59,451 nucleotides of DNA from Nitrosomonas oligotropha (GTDB lineage: Bacteria; Pseudomonadota; Gammaproteobacteria; Burkholderiales; Nitrosomonadaceae). The notes under the pieces were generated by a model, which saw only the letters and a list, made by a program, of their open reading frames with translations, was not told where the DNA came from and made no database searches. Made by a program: the position numbers and the translations under genes. The stretch lies in NCBI RefSeq assembly GCF_900106555.1, contig NZ_FNOE01000020.1, forward strand, positions 1 to 59,451, in the 5' to 3' direction. This document shows positions 27,586 through 37,066 of the stretch, one piece after another; position 1 is the first letter of the stretch; each line of letters begins with the position of its first letter.

Positions 27586-28128
27586 TTACTGTTTTAAAGC
27601 CTGCTCGATCGCCGACACTACTGCCGAATCGGAAGGCTTGGTATGCGGAGTAAATTGTGTGATCAGCTTGCCGTCGCGCCCGATCAGGTATTTCTGGAAA
27701 TTCCAGGTTGGATAAGTGCCCGATAATTCCGCCAGTTGCACATAGAAAGGATGGGCATGGCCTTTTTTCACCGGGGTTTTTTCGAACATCGGGAATTTGA
27801 CATCGTAAGTCAGGCGGCAGAAATCCTGAATTTCCGTTTCGGTTCCGGGTTCCTGTCCCATAAAGTCGTTGGACGGGAAGCCCAATACAACCAGCCCTTT
27901 CTGCTCATAGGTTTCGTGCAATTTTTCCAAGCCTTCATACTGCGGCGTGTAACCGCATTTACTGGCAGTGTTAACAACGAGCAGCACTTTGCCGGAATAA
28001 GCTTCGCATAAATTCACCGTATCGCTTCCGGCAAGCTTGCGGAAATTCTGATCCAACAGTGAACTGTTGCAGGCGGCATAAACGGGGTTTATCAAAAAAG
28101 TTGTGAGTAAAACGAGCAAAATACGCAT
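27586..28128 (-). CDS. glutathione peroxidase family protein, exported
   Basis: 180 residues from ATG 28128, which has GAGGAG 6 nt upstream. The signal peptide ends near VYAACN. The Cys-type active site is NTASKCGYTPQYEGLEKL, with GFPSNDFMGQEPGTETEI carrying the conserved Gln region, and WNFQKYLIG at the end (Trp/Asn of the catalytic tetrad). These enzymes reduce peroxides with glutathione or thioredoxin; the signal peptide suggests a periplasmic site. Confidence 0.92.
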   Translation of the reverse strand: MRILLVLLTTFLINPVYAACNSSLLDQNFRKLAGSDTVNLCEAYSGKVLLVVNTASKCGYTPQYEGLEKLHETYEQKGLVVLGFPSNDFMGQEPGTETEIQDFCRLTYDVKFPMFEKTPVKKGHAHPFYVQLAELSGTYPTWNFQKYLIGRDGKLITQFTPHTKPSDSAVVSAIEQALKQ

Positions 28129-28198
28129 GGTGATCTCCTCAATTATTGTGGGCTGCATCGGAACGGATAGCAAAGATTATTCTATCTTACTTCGCGCA

Positions 28199-29581
28199 TT
28201 AGAAACTGACTTGAGTGCGGAAAGAAAAAACCGACAGATGATCGGTATGCGCCGCAGTACCTATGCCAGCATTTCCGCGCATGGCTTCGGTCAGGTAGTA
28301 GTTAAACATGAAACGGGTATTCGGATACGGATACCAATTCAAACCCAGTGTAATGACTTGAACCTGGCATCTCGATGTGCCGCTGCGGCACGGATTGGCG
28401 CTGAGACTTTGACTGAAATTTTCCGCCAGATCATAGCGCCCGGCCAATTCCAGCGCACCCCATTTGCCGCTTGGCTGCGGCTTGCCGAAAGCGCCACGGT
28501 CTTTTCTATACACGGCATGTTCCCCGGTAACAAACCAGCTTGCCTGCGCATAGAAAGCCTGAATCGTGGAATCCCGGTTGCTTCCGCTGACTTGATGCGT
28601 GTTATCGAGCCGCGCGATGGCGTATTCGCCTTGCAGCGTGAACGGTCCGGCGGAATACGCCGCTTCCGCGGCAAAAGTCGACTGGCTATTGTGATTGGGC
28701 GCGCCCAAGCTGGCTCCGGCGGCTCCCAGCGATTGGCTGATGCCTTGGCGTCCACCGTACACATCGACAATTCGGGCGGACAGCGAATCTTTATTGGCGG
28801 TATCCCGGCTGGCGGAAAGTCCGAGATGCAGAATATGGCCTTCTTTATAGACCGGCAGCCAAACCACGCGTCCGCCATAACTGATGCCTTCCACAGGCAG
28901 GCCGAAATGCGACAGGCTCATCACATCGACACCGAAACCCAGGTTATCCTTGACTAGCGCGCGGTAGCCGATGCCGGTTAAAAACTGCCTTCCGTTGTAG
29001 ATTCCGGTGGATGATGTGGATGGGCGTTCCATGAAGGTAATTTCGTTGGAACTGGTGATTTCTTCCAAACCCCGGTACGCTTTGAATTGCCCGACCGTGA
29101 GCTGGCCCGGCCCTAATTTGGCAGCTACCCAGGCTTCGCGCAGGCTATGCGGAAAAGCGGTAGTGGCATTGACTGCAAAGTCATTCTCGAATTTAAAATT
29201 AATACCGTAAACTTTTCCGGTGATCGTCGCGTAGGTTCTACGCCAATTGAATCCGTCGCGATCATTACCGCTCAAAAGCTGACTGCCAAACGCAGGATAA
29301 TCCGGATTTGCCTGATCCGGATACAACGAATGCACATCGAAGTGGCCGCGGCCATTCAGACCGATCTCGAAGTTACCGTCATCGGACTTGATCCTGGGGC
29401 CACCCTTGTAGGTAAAGTTAACCGCATGACATGACGCAATGCCAAAATGGGTCAATACTACGATATTACAGAGCTTGATCGCGCTTTTCAGGCTTTGTTT
29501 ACATGCCAGCACACCGAACCCCACCCTTGTATGATCGAAGTGCGTTCGATTATATCTTAACCCAAAACGAGTGCATGACAT
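28199..29581 (-). CDS. porin of the OprP/OprO type
   Basis: About 440-460 residues. A signal-like hydrophobic stretch (IVVLTHFGIASCHA) is followed by KGGPRIKSDDGNFEIGLNGRGHFD, the usual start of phosphate-selective porins, and alternating beta-strands end in HLSVFSFRTQVSF with the terminal Phe of outer-membrane barrels. The start is uncertain: ATG 29581 gives 40 extra polar residues, and a GTG at 29512 preceded by a G-rich SD would be closer to the signal peptide. Substrate (anion or phosphate) is inferred. Confidence 0.8.
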   Translation of the reverse strand: MSCTRFGLRYNRTHFDHTRVGFGVLACKQSLKSAIKLCNIVVLTHFGIASCHAVNFTYKGGPRIKSDDGNFEIGLNGRGHFDVHSLYPDQANPDYPAFGSQLLSGNDRDGFNWRRTYATITGKVYGINFKFENDFAVNATTAFPHSLREAWVAAKLGPGQLTVGQFKAYRGLEEITSSNEITFMERPSTSSTGIYNGRQFLTGIGYRALVKDNLGFGVDVMSLSHFGLPVEGISYGGRVVWLPVYKEGHILHLGLSASRDTANKDSLSARIVDVYGGRQGISQSLGAAGASLGAPNHNSQSTFAAEAAYSAGPFTLQGEYAIARLDNTHQVSGSNRDSTIQAFYAQASWFVTGEHAVYRKDRGAFGKPQPSGKWGALELAGRYDLAENFSQSLSANPCRSGTSRCQVQVITLGLNWYPYPNTRFMFNYYLTEAMRGNAGIGTAAHTDHLSVFSFRTQVSF

Positions 29582-29626
29582 TGTCCATTGTCATTGGGCC
29601 CGGTGCTGCAGCCGGATAAACGATAC

Positions 29627-30826
29627 CTAATCGGCGCGTAAGGCATCCACCGGATTCAGTTTTGCCGCGCGCATGGCGGGCACCACACCGGCAGCGAGAC
29701 CGATCGCCAGCGATAAGCACAACGCGCCAAGCACAAAATTCCACGGAATATTCACCGGCAATCCGCTGATCAGCAATTTCAGCAGTCCTGCAATACCCGA
29801 TCCGATGAGCAACCCCGCCAGGCCGCCGATGGCCGACAATGCGGTCGATTCCAATAAAAACAACAAGCGGATGCGCCCGCGCGTGGCGCCTAATGCGGTG
29901 AGTAAGCCGATTTCCGATACCCGCTCGGAAACGGCGATGTGCATCAGCGTGATCATGCCAACCGCGCCGACAATCAGCGAAATACCGCCCAGCGCCGCGA
30001 CCGCGAACTTCAATACACTGAGCACGGTGGATAACGTGCTGAGCATCTGCTGTTGCGGCCTAACGGTAAAATCCTCGCGTCCATGCCGTGCGATCAGAAT
30101 GCGGTTAATATCGCTGACCACGGCTTGCACCGGCGCATCCGGGTGATAGGAAAAATTAATCTCCATCACGCCTTGACGGTTGAATACTTCCAATGCCCGC
30201 GCGGTAGGGACGAAAACGGTGTCATCCAGATCAAAGCCGATTACATTGCCTTTCGGCGCCATGATGCCGATAACGCGAAAACGCGTTCCGCCGACTTGCA
30301 GCAACGCACCGAGCGGATTGGCGTCACCGAACAATTCGTTGCGCACTTTGGCACCGAGCACGGCATACGCACGCGGATTACGCGGATCGTCGTCTGGTAG
30401 AAATTGCCCGATAGCGATTTGCATATTAAATGCCCGCGCAAAATCAGGTCCCTGGCCGTACGCCGTTACCCGGCGGCTGCGGCCTTGCGCGCGGATTTCC
30501 GCATTGCCGGTCACACTGGCGTTGGTGTATTGCGCGTAGCGGCTTTGTTTCAATGCGATGGCATCTTCAATGGTCAGCAACCGCGCGCTGCCGATCGCAC
30601 CCAACGAACCGCCATGCGTGTTGATCTTGCCCGGCGTAATCGTAACGATATTGGTGCCGAATTGCGTGAATTCGGTCAGCACGAAACGCTGTACACCATC
30701 ACCGATCGCAGTCAGCAAAACCACAGCAGCGATACCAACGGCGATTCCGGATGCCGACAGAACCGTGCGCAGCCGATGTGCCGTTAACGACCGGAAAGCA
30801 AACTGCAATGTGTCGATTGTGTTCAT
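29627..30826 (-). CDS. MacB/FtsX-type ABC transporter permease (second copy)
   Basis: 399 residues with one N-terminal membrane segment (ASGIAVGIAAVVLLTAIGDG), a large periplasmic domain and three C-terminal segments, as in MacB-type permeases. SERVSEIGLLTALGATRGRIRLLFLLES is the coupling-helix signature, and the protein ends in PAMRAAKLNPVDALRAD. It follows the first permease by 29 nt and probably forms a heterodimer with it. The ATPase and the adaptor are upstream in the same operon. Confidence 0.92.
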   Translation of the reverse strand: MNTIDTLQFAFRSLTAHRLRTVLSASGIAVGIAAVVLLTAIGDGVQRFVLTEFTQFGTNIVTITPGKINTHGGSLGAIGSARLLTIEDAIALKQSRYAQYTNASVTGNAEIRAQGRSRRVTAYGQGPDFARAFNMQIAIGQFLPDDDPRNPRAYAVLGAKVRNELFGDANPLGALLQVGGTRFRVIGIMAPKGNVIGFDLDDTVFVPTARALEVFNRQGVMEINFSYHPDAPVQAVVSDINRILIARHGREDFTVRPQQQMLSTLSTVLSVLKFAVAALGGISLIVGAVGMITLMHIAVSERVSEIGLLTALGATRGRIRLLFLLESTALSAIGGLAGLLIGSGIAGLLKLLISGLPVNIPWNFVLGALCLSLAIGLAAGVVPAMRAAKLNPVDALRAD

Positions 30827-30855
30827 CGTTTGTTGATTGCTTTTTTAGCGCTTAC

Positions 30856-32058
30856 TTAACGTTTACTCAGGGCTTTTACGGCGTCGAGCCGCGCCGCTTG
30901 GCTGGCAGGCCAAAGACAGGCCAAGACCCCGGTAATGAGCGCCACCAGGATTCCGGCAATCGAAGCCCAGGCGGGTGCCCAGGCGGGAAGCTGCGGATAA
31001 GCCAGGCGTAGCATCAAGCTGCCGGATTGACCCAACAGAAATCCGAGAATAGCACCGGCAAACGACAGCCACACCGCCTCGGCGAAAAATAACCGGCGAA
31101 TATCCCGGGATGTGGCGCCAATGGCTTTCAGTAAACCGATTTCCGCCGTACGCTGGTTGACCGCCACCAGCATCACGTTCATCACCAGAATCCCGGCGAC
31201 AATCAAGCTGATCGCGGCAATTCCGGCGACAGCCAGCGTCATGGTGTGAAGAATCCGGTCGAAAGTCGCGAGGATGGCGTCTTGCGTAATCACGGTAATA
31301 TCCTCTTCGCCATCATGACTCTGCTTCAATGCGGCTAATATAGCCTGCTTGGCGGGTTCAATCACATTGTGGCTTTTGGCTTCGATCAAGATGCGGAATA
31401 ACGATGTGGTGTTGAACATGGCTTGCGCATAGTCAATCGGGATGATAACGATTTCATCGGTATTAAACCCCATCGATTCCCCCTGCGCCGCCAGCACACC
31501 GGATACGATAAACCGGCTATCGCCCAAGCGCACGCGCTGGCCGATGGCCTGGCTGCGGGGAAAGAATTCATTGGCAATTTTTGCACCCAATACGATTTGC
31601 GCATTGCGCTCGGTACCGTGCGCCAGAAAACCTCCCTGCGCCAATTTCATGTGCCGGATGGGTATCAAGTCGGCATTGCTGCCCAGCACCGTAACTTCGC
31701 GCAGGCGATTGGCACCGGATAATTCCGCAGCGCCAACATTGAGCGGCGCATAACGCCGCACTTGCGGCAACCGGCCCAGCAGTTGCGCATCTTTCAACGT
31801 CAGATCGCGCGGCGTTTGGCCGAGCACGGCGCCGAGAAATGAACCGGAAGTTTCCGCGCGCCCCGGTAATACGACCAGCAAATTAGTGCCGATGGAAGAA
31901 AATTGATTGATGACATATTGCCGCGCACCGTCGCCTAGCGCCGTTAACACCACGACAGCTGCCACCCCCAGCGCCATCGCCAGGATGATCAGCAACGAAC
32001 GGACACGGTAACTGACAACCGTTTTAAACGACGTTTGTAAGGTATCAACCAGCGTCAT
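30856..32058 (-). CDS. MacB/FtsX-type ABC transporter permease (first copy)
   Basis: About 400 residues from ATG 32058 ([20 protein letters not shown]). The frame is open to 32145, but an earlier start would overlap the ATPase gene deeply; from 32058 the overlap is 14 nt. N-terminal segment LLIILAMALGVAAVVVLTALGDG, periplasmic domain, and the coupling motif NQRTAEIGLLKAIGATSRDIRRLFFAEA. Pairs with the following permease in an export or efflux system. Confidence 0.92.
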   Translation of the reverse strand: MTLVDTLQTSFKTVVSYRVRSLLIILAMALGVAAVVVLTALGDGARQYVINQFSSIGTNLLVVLPGRAETSGSFLGAVLGQTPRDLTLKDAQLLGRLPQVRRYAPLNVGAAELSGANRLREVTVLGSNADLIPIRHMKLAQGGFLAHGTERNAQIVLGAKIANEFFPRSQAIGQRVRLGDSRFIVSGVLAAQGESMGFNTDEIVIIPIDYAQAMFNTTSLFRILIEAKSHNVIEPAKQAILAALKQSHDGEEDITVITQDAILATFDRILHTMTLAVAGIAAISLIVAGILVMNVMLVAVNQRTAEIGLLKAIGATSRDIRRLFFAEAVWLSFAGAILGFLLGQSGSLMLRLAYPQLPAWAPAWASIAGILVALITGVLACLWPASQAARLDAVKALSKR

Positions 32059-32728
32059 CGGTTTGATCCGTGAGTATTTTCCCATCACGCATCGCGATCT
32101 GGCGGTGCGCACGCGCGCCCAGTTCGCGGTCGTGCGTGACGACAATCAATGTAGTTCCGCCATGATGCAGATTTTCCAGCAGCGCCATCACCTCAGCGCC
32201 GATCTGATGATCCAGATTTCCCGTCGGTTCATCGGCCAGAATGACGCTGGGCCGCATGATCGTCGCGCGTGCAATCGCCACACGCTGGCGTTGTCCGCCG
32301 GAAAGCTCGGCGGGACGGTGACTGGCGCGCTGTTTCAGCTCAAAGGCTTGCAACGCGTCATTGACACGGATTTGCCGCTGTTCCGGCGGGATGCCGCTCA
32401 AGACTAGCGGCAGTTCGATATTTTCCGCTGCGGTCAGGCGCGGAATCAGATGGAACGACTGAAACACGAAACCGATTTTTTCCCGGCGGATTTGCGCTTG
32501 TTCCGTTTCCGGCAAATCGGTGATCAGCCGGTCATCGAGTTCATAACGCCCGCTATCGGGCCGGTCCAGCAAGCCGATGATATTCAGCAGCGTGGATTTT
32601 CCCGAGCCGGAAGGCCCCATGATCGAGACATACTCGCCGGAGGCGATGTGCAGATTGATGTCGCTTAACGCATTCACCACCTGATCACCCATGTGAAACG
32701 TGCGCGTAATCGCACTCAGGTGGATCAT
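32045..32728 (-). CDS. MacB/LolD-like ABC transporter ATPase
   Basis: 227 residues. Walker [17 protein letters not shown]-loop [14 protein letters not shown], signature [14 protein letters not shown], Walker [15 protein letters not shown] and the H-loop VVTHD are all intact. The TGNLD form is typical for MacB/LolD ATPases, which drive mechanotransmission rather than transport through the membrane domain. Its ATG overlaps the adaptor stop by 4 nt. Confidence 0.95.
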   Translation of the reverse strand: MIHLSAITRTFHMGDQVVNALSDINLHIASGEYVSIMGPSGSGKSTLLNIIGLLDRPDSGRYELDDRLITDLPETEQAQIRREKIGFVFQSFHLIPRLTAAENIELPLVLSGIPPEQRQIRVNDALQAFELKQRASHRPAELSGGQRQRVAIARATIMRPSVILADEPTGNLDHQIGAEVMALLENLHHGGTTLIVVTHDRELGARAHRQIAMRDGKILTDQTDDAG

Positions 32729-33873
32729 GGATTCTTGGGTTGCACCGCAACACCGGCTTTGATTTTGTCTTGATCAAATGAGATCAGCACGCGGTCTCCC
32801 GCTTTAAGGCCGGTGCGGATTTCGGTGAAGCTCCAGTTGCTCAGGCCGGTTTCCAGCGTCTGTTCCGCCAGGCGATCATTGGTATCCACTAACCAGACTT
32901 TATTATCTTGCCGGATTGCTTGCGTTGGAATACGCAGCACATCGTCCTTGCGTTCCAGCACGACTTCGACATCGGCGCTGTAACCCACCAGCAGCGTATC
33001 CGCCGGAACTTGCAGAAAATCCACTTCGATATCGACGGTACGCGCCTGTTTCTCGATTTCAGTCACATAAGGCGCAATGCGCCGGATTTTTCCGGGAAAA
33101 ATTTTGCCCGGCATCGCGTCCAGTGTAATACGCGCTTCTTGCCCGACTTTGATTTTGGGCGCATCGACTTCGTCCATCGGCGCCGTGACGTATAAACAAC
33201 TGTCGTCGATCAGATCGATCGTCGGCGGAGTGGGAATGCCCGGAGGCGACGGTGTGGTGAATTCGCCCAGCTCACCGGAAATTTTACCAATCACCCCGGA
33301 GAAAGGCGCGACGATCACAGTCCGGTCAATTCCGGCTTGCGATACGCGAATTTGCGCCTCGGCGCGTTTGATATCGGTGCTGGCCGCTTCACAACTGGCC
33401 TGACGCGAGCGCGCATTGGCATTAGCATCGTCGGCGCGTTGTGAGCTGACAAAACCTTGTTCTACTAATTGTTGCGTGCGGTTCGATTCGCGCCGGGCGT
33501 TTTCCGCCAGAATGCAGGTTTCGCGGCGCCGTTCCTGCGCCATCGTCAGTTGCCGCTGCGCCAGTTCGCGTTGCGCTTGCAAATCCTGACTCCAGAGCTC
33601 CAGCAACACCTGCCCCTTTTGCACATGATCGCCTTCCTTCACCCAGATTTTGGCGATCTGCCCGCCGGTAATCGGTGCCAGATCGGAACGCTGACAGGAT
33701 TTGACCGTGCCAGCGCGCGTGTTAACGATAGTGGCTTCGACACTGCCTGGTGCAATTGTGGCCAATTCCACTTCCAGCGGTTTGGGGCGGGTGTAATACC
33801 AACCGGCCAGTGCGATTGCACCAGCCATAAGGGCAAAGCTGATTAATTTGAACGGTTTCTTGAGGGGCGGCAT
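32725..33873 (-). CDS. periplasmic adaptor (HlyD/MacA-like membrane fusion protein)
   Basis: 382 residues with an N-terminal membrane anchor (LISFALMAGAIALAGWYY). The split lipoyl halves are visible (GGQIAKIWVKEGDHVQKGQVLLEL and TVIVAPFSGVIGKI), separated by a long helical hairpin rich in Arg and Gln (residues ~95-170). This adaptor would link the MacB-like permeases to an outer-membrane channel; no TolC homologue is in the window, although a porin gene lies at the end of the run. The substrate is unknown. Confidence 0.92.
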   Translation of the reverse strand: MPPLKKPFKLISFALMAGAIALAGWYYTRPKPLEVELATIAPGSVEATIVNTRAGTVKSCQRSDLAPITGGQIAKIWVKEGDHVQKGQVLLELWSQDLQAQRELAQRQLTMAQERRRETCILAENARRESNRTQQLVEQGFVSSQRADDANANARSRQASCEAASTDIKRAEAQIRVSQAGIDRTVIVAPFSGVIGKISGELGEFTTPSPPGIPTPPTIDLIDDSCLYVTAPMDEVDAPKIKVGQEARITLDAMPGKIFPGKIRRIAPYVTEIEKQARTVDIEVDFLQVPADTLLVGYSADVEVVLERKDDVLRIPTQAIRQDNKVWLVDTNDRLAEQTLETGLSNWSFTEIRTGLKAGDRVLISFDQDKIKAGVAVQPKNP

Positions 33874-33993
33874 GATTGGGTGAATGAGATCAGTACGATA
33901 TCCGGTGATCGTGTGTTGTGTTTCGTTGCAAATATGCGTATTTTACACGTTCGTTAACGCATAAAGCCGTTTGCTGGCAATTCATCAAAAACC

Positions 33994-35652
33994 TTGCATA
34001 GACATTTTCGTATGATTGATATCTGGCGCAAAAAATTCATCTTATCCGATTCCGACCAACCCCGAAGCATGGAGGATATACGACCAACAGAAGCGGATTA
34101 CGAAGCGCTTGATCCGAAAACATTTGCGGCGATAGAAACCGAAGCGCTGTTTCATACCATTGACCGCACAAAAACCGAAACCGGCCGCATGGCGCTATAC
34201 CGGTCGCTAGCCCGCCCGGATCAGGATGCGCAGGTCATACAGCAAAAACAGATCGCGCTGCGTGAAATCGAAACGAACCCAGAGCTTTATAGCGCTTTAG
34301 CGACCCTCACCGAGAAAGTCGTTTCCGGTGAACGGACATTGAAGCATCTGCTGTACGGCGAGTTTTCCGGCGGTTTTGCAACCGATGAACCGAGCAGTCG
34401 CAGCGATAAGCTGGAATTCGGCGGCTACGGCTACCGGCAGTATCAGGACGGCACCCAATTTGCGGTGGATCTGGTTGAGAAAGCCGCCGCATTACCACGC
34501 CCGCAGTCGGCATATTTACGCACGCTGCTTGACGCCATTCATGATTTTGGCCAATCGAGAACTTACGCGCTGATGAAAGGCCCGGTTTATTCCATGGGCG
34601 GAAAATTCAAAACTAAAAAAGAGAAGTCCGGTTTTGATCTGTATTCGCGCTTCCAGCCTTCGCTATTTAAAATTATACCGATGCTGACTTTCCTGGCCGC
34701 CGGTTATGGCATCTTATTCTTCTTTGAGACCCTGATGCCGCAATTTGGCACGTCGTATATCAGTTACGGCATTCTGGCGCTGACCGCGCCGGTGCTTCCG
34801 ATTGTCCTGCTAGCAATGGGGGTCTCCGATCGCGATTCGATCATTTACCCGCTGCGCAAGCAATTCCGCGAAAGCCCGGATTTGGCCAAAGCAGTCGAAG
34901 CGTTGGGATTACTCGATGAGTTGCTGTCTTTCTACCGCTATGGACTATCATGTACCGGCGATAAAATATTGCCGGAAATTATCGATGAGAAACAGCACCG
35001 TTTAACCGTCAGTCAGGCCAGGAATCCATTGCTGATCAAGGCAATACCGGACTATGTGCCGAACGATGTGCATCTCGATCTGGCAGGCCGGGTACTAATC
35101 ATCACCGGCCCGAACAGCGGCGGCAAAACGGCGTATTGCAAAACCATCGTGCAAATCCAGTTACTCGGGCAAATCGGTTGCTACATTCCCGCCACGCAAG
35201 GGCAACTGGTTCCGGCGGAGCATCTCTATTATCAAGTGCCCGATCCAGGCCAACTCAGCGCCGCGATGGGACGCTTCGGCCATGAACTCCAGCGTACGCG
35301 AGAAATATTCTTCAATGCCACACCAGGCAGCCTGGTGGTGCTGGATGAATTATCCGAAGGCACGACTTTCGAAGAAAAAATGACGATTTCGGAATATATC
35401 CTGAAGGGATTTCATAAGCTCGGCGCAAGTACTTTGCTGGTCACGCACAATCACGAACTCTGTGAGTTACTGCAAAAAGACGGTATCGGCCGGTATCTGC
35501 AAGTCGAATTCATGCCACAAGGCCCGACACACCGCCTGATCGCTGGCATCTCCAAAGTCAGTCATGCCGATCGGGTTGCCAGTGCGATTGGGTTCAGTCA
35601 GAAAGATGTGGAGGAACATTTGGAGCGGCAGAGCGTGACTCGAGAGAGATAA
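33994..35652 (+). CDS. membrane-anchored MutS-family ATPase
   Basis: 552 residues. The C-terminal MutS ATPase has Walker A GPNSGGKTAYCK, the region AAMGRFGHELQRTREI, Walker B LVVLDELSEGTTFEEKM and VTHNHELCELL. The N-terminal third is helical and there are two hydrophobic segments near residues 229-275 (IIPMLTFLAAGYGILFFFE and ISYGILALTAPVLPIVLLAM). It lacks the mismatch-recognition domain, so classical mismatch repair is unlikely. Such MutS-like membrane ATPases are uncharacterised. An ATG at 34012 is also possible. Confidence 0.8.
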   Translation: MHRHFRMIDIWRKKFILSDSDQPRSMEDIRPTEADYEALDPKTFAAIETEALFHTIDRTKTETGRMALYRSLARPDQDAQVIQQKQIALREIETNPELYSALATLTEKVVSGERTLKHLLYGEFSGGFATDEPSSRSDKLEFGGYGYRQYQDGTQFAVDLVEKAAALPRPQSAYLRTLLDAIHDFGQSRTYALMKGPVYSMGGKFKTKKEKSGFDLYSRFQPSLFKIIPMLTFLAAGYGILFFFETLMPQFGTSYISYGILALTAPVLPIVLLAMGVSDRDSIIYPLRKQFRESPDLAKAVEALGLLDELLSFYRYGLSCTGDKILPEIIDEKQHRLTVSQARNPLLIKAIPDYVPNDVHLDLAGRVLIITGPNSGGKTAYCKTIVQIQLLGQIGCYIPATQGQLVPAEHLYYQVPDPGQLSAAMGRFGHELQRTREIFFNATPGSLVVLDELSEGTTFEEKMTISEYILKGFHKLGASTLLVTHNHELCELLQKDGIGRYLQVEFMPQGPTHRLIAGISKVSHADRVASAIGFSQKDVEEHLERQSVTRER

Positions 35653-35875
35653 ACCTGCCTTCGGATCTCGCGCTTATCAGCTATTTGAAAGCAATTAGTC
35701 CGGGTACACCGTTAAGATTTAATCGCTGAACTACATAAAGAAAAATGAGTAAACCAGGAAAATGAAGAAACTATCCGAAACAATTTAGAAATTCTCTGAC
35801 TCGAATCTCTACTGCTATGGCGAATTTCCCAGTCTATTCAAATTTTGGACTTGCTAATCATTTTGTCAGTTTGAT

Positions 35876-35898
35876 GAAACGAGAAAATACATTCTCGT
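35876..35898 (-). terminator. hairpin after the double-receiver regulator
   Basis: ACGAGAA (35879-35885) and TTCTCGT (35892-35898) with a 6-nt loop; on the minus strand the stem is followed by TTTC. It lies just beyond the stop of the gene at 35900. Confidence 0.5.
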
Positions 35899-35899
35899 G

Positions 35900-37066
35900 T
35901 TAATAACCTCTAGCTGACTCGTTCACGGAGGATGCCACGTGTTGGAAATGCTGCTTAGCATATGCAAATAAGCTGAATCGATTCTTAATACCTAATTTGC
36001 TAAATATAGAAGTCAGGTGATTACGCAATGTGTGCTCGCTCATGCATAATTTTGCCGCGATCTGCTTATTTTGTTCCCCGCCACTTCCGTCTGAGAATGC
36101 TTTGAGGATCATGCATTCCTTGCGTGTCAGCATTGTGATCTTGTCCGAATCTGCATCAGCAGAGACTTTTCCACGTATGCGTGAATTTTGGAGCAGAATA
36201 CGCCCTGTTGTTATGCGATCAAGCCATAACTCACCATCATAAATCTTCTCAATCGCGCGAAGTACCGTTTGCATCGATTCTTTTCTGTGCACTACTCCAC
36301 GCGCACCACTAAGTACTGCTCTGTCAATGATTTCTTTATCATGTGATTCAGTAAAAATTACCACTCGCGTATTTCCATCACTTGCAAAATCAGGAATATG
36401 ATTTACGCAATCTATGTCATCCAAGTAAGTGTTTAGAATAACAATATCCGGTTTTTTCTCCAGAATAAGGCGTTTAGCATCGGAAATATTTGTTGCAATT
36501 CCAACAACTTCCATTCTGGGCTTTTCGCTATTAATCAGCTTTTCCAATCCCCAAAGTACAATTTGTTGATCATCGACTAATAAGACCCGGATAGGCTGAA
36601 CCGAAAGCTGCTTGATATGATCATTGGATTTATCAATACCATAGTATTGACAGAAACAAGTTTCAAAATCCGCATGATGCCTATTTGTACTGTTTTTATT
36701 GATATCGCAGCCCATGGAAGTAGCGATCGTCATGGTACGTTGCACAATCAAGTCACTCGCATAAGCTGTGAAATAAATACAAAGATTCGTGCTATCAGTT
36801 TGTAAATTTAATTGCTGCGCCAAGTAGATACCATCACAATCATTCAGCTCCATGTCGGTTAGAATCAAATCAGGTTTGTCTTTTTTAACTCTAACTAAAG
36901 CTTCTTGACTTGAAGTGCAAACACCAATGATATTATATTCCCAATCATTTAGTATATTTTTCAACATCTTGCCAGAGATATATTTATCTACAACAATCAA
37001 CACTCTAGTTTCATCAATTCTTCTGTGCGAGATTCTTGCGAGTATGTGCTCTGTTTTGTTGGTCAT
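35900..37066 (-). CDS. double-receiver LuxR-type regulator lacking the second phospho-acceptor
   Basis: 388 residues. Receiver 1 (residues ~20-125) keeps a phospho-acceptor Asp (LILTDMELNDCDG, D71) but has only one Asp in the acidic pocket (VVDKY). Receiver 2 (~158-275) keeps the acidic pair (LLVDDQQ), T239 and K262 but has Asn at the acceptor place (VILNTYL, N212). The LuxR-type helix-turn-helix at ~310-375 reads LTRKECMILKAFSDGS...KQIAAKLCMSEHTLRNHL. It probably regulates transcription without phosphorylation of receiver 2. No sensor kinase is adjacent. The region is AT-rich. Confidence 0.85.
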   Translation of the reverse strand: MTNKTEHILARISHRRIDETRVLIVVDKYISGKMLKNILNDWEYNIIGVCTSSQEALVRVKKDKPDLILTDMELNDCDGIYLAQQLNLQTDSTNLCIYFTAYASDLIVQRTMTIATSMGCDINKNSTNRHHADFETCFCQYYGIDKSNDHIKQLSVQPIRVLLVDDQQIVLWGLEKLINSEKPRMEVVGIATNISDAKRLILEKKPDIVILNTYLDDIDCVNHIPDFASDGNTRVVIFTESHDKEIIDRAVLSGARGVVHRKESMQTVLRAIEKIYDGELWLDRITTGRILLQNSRIRGKVSADADSDKITMLTRKECMILKAFSDGSGGEQNKQIAAKLCMSEHTLRNHLTSIFSKLGIKNRFSLFAYAKQHFQHVASSVNESARGY

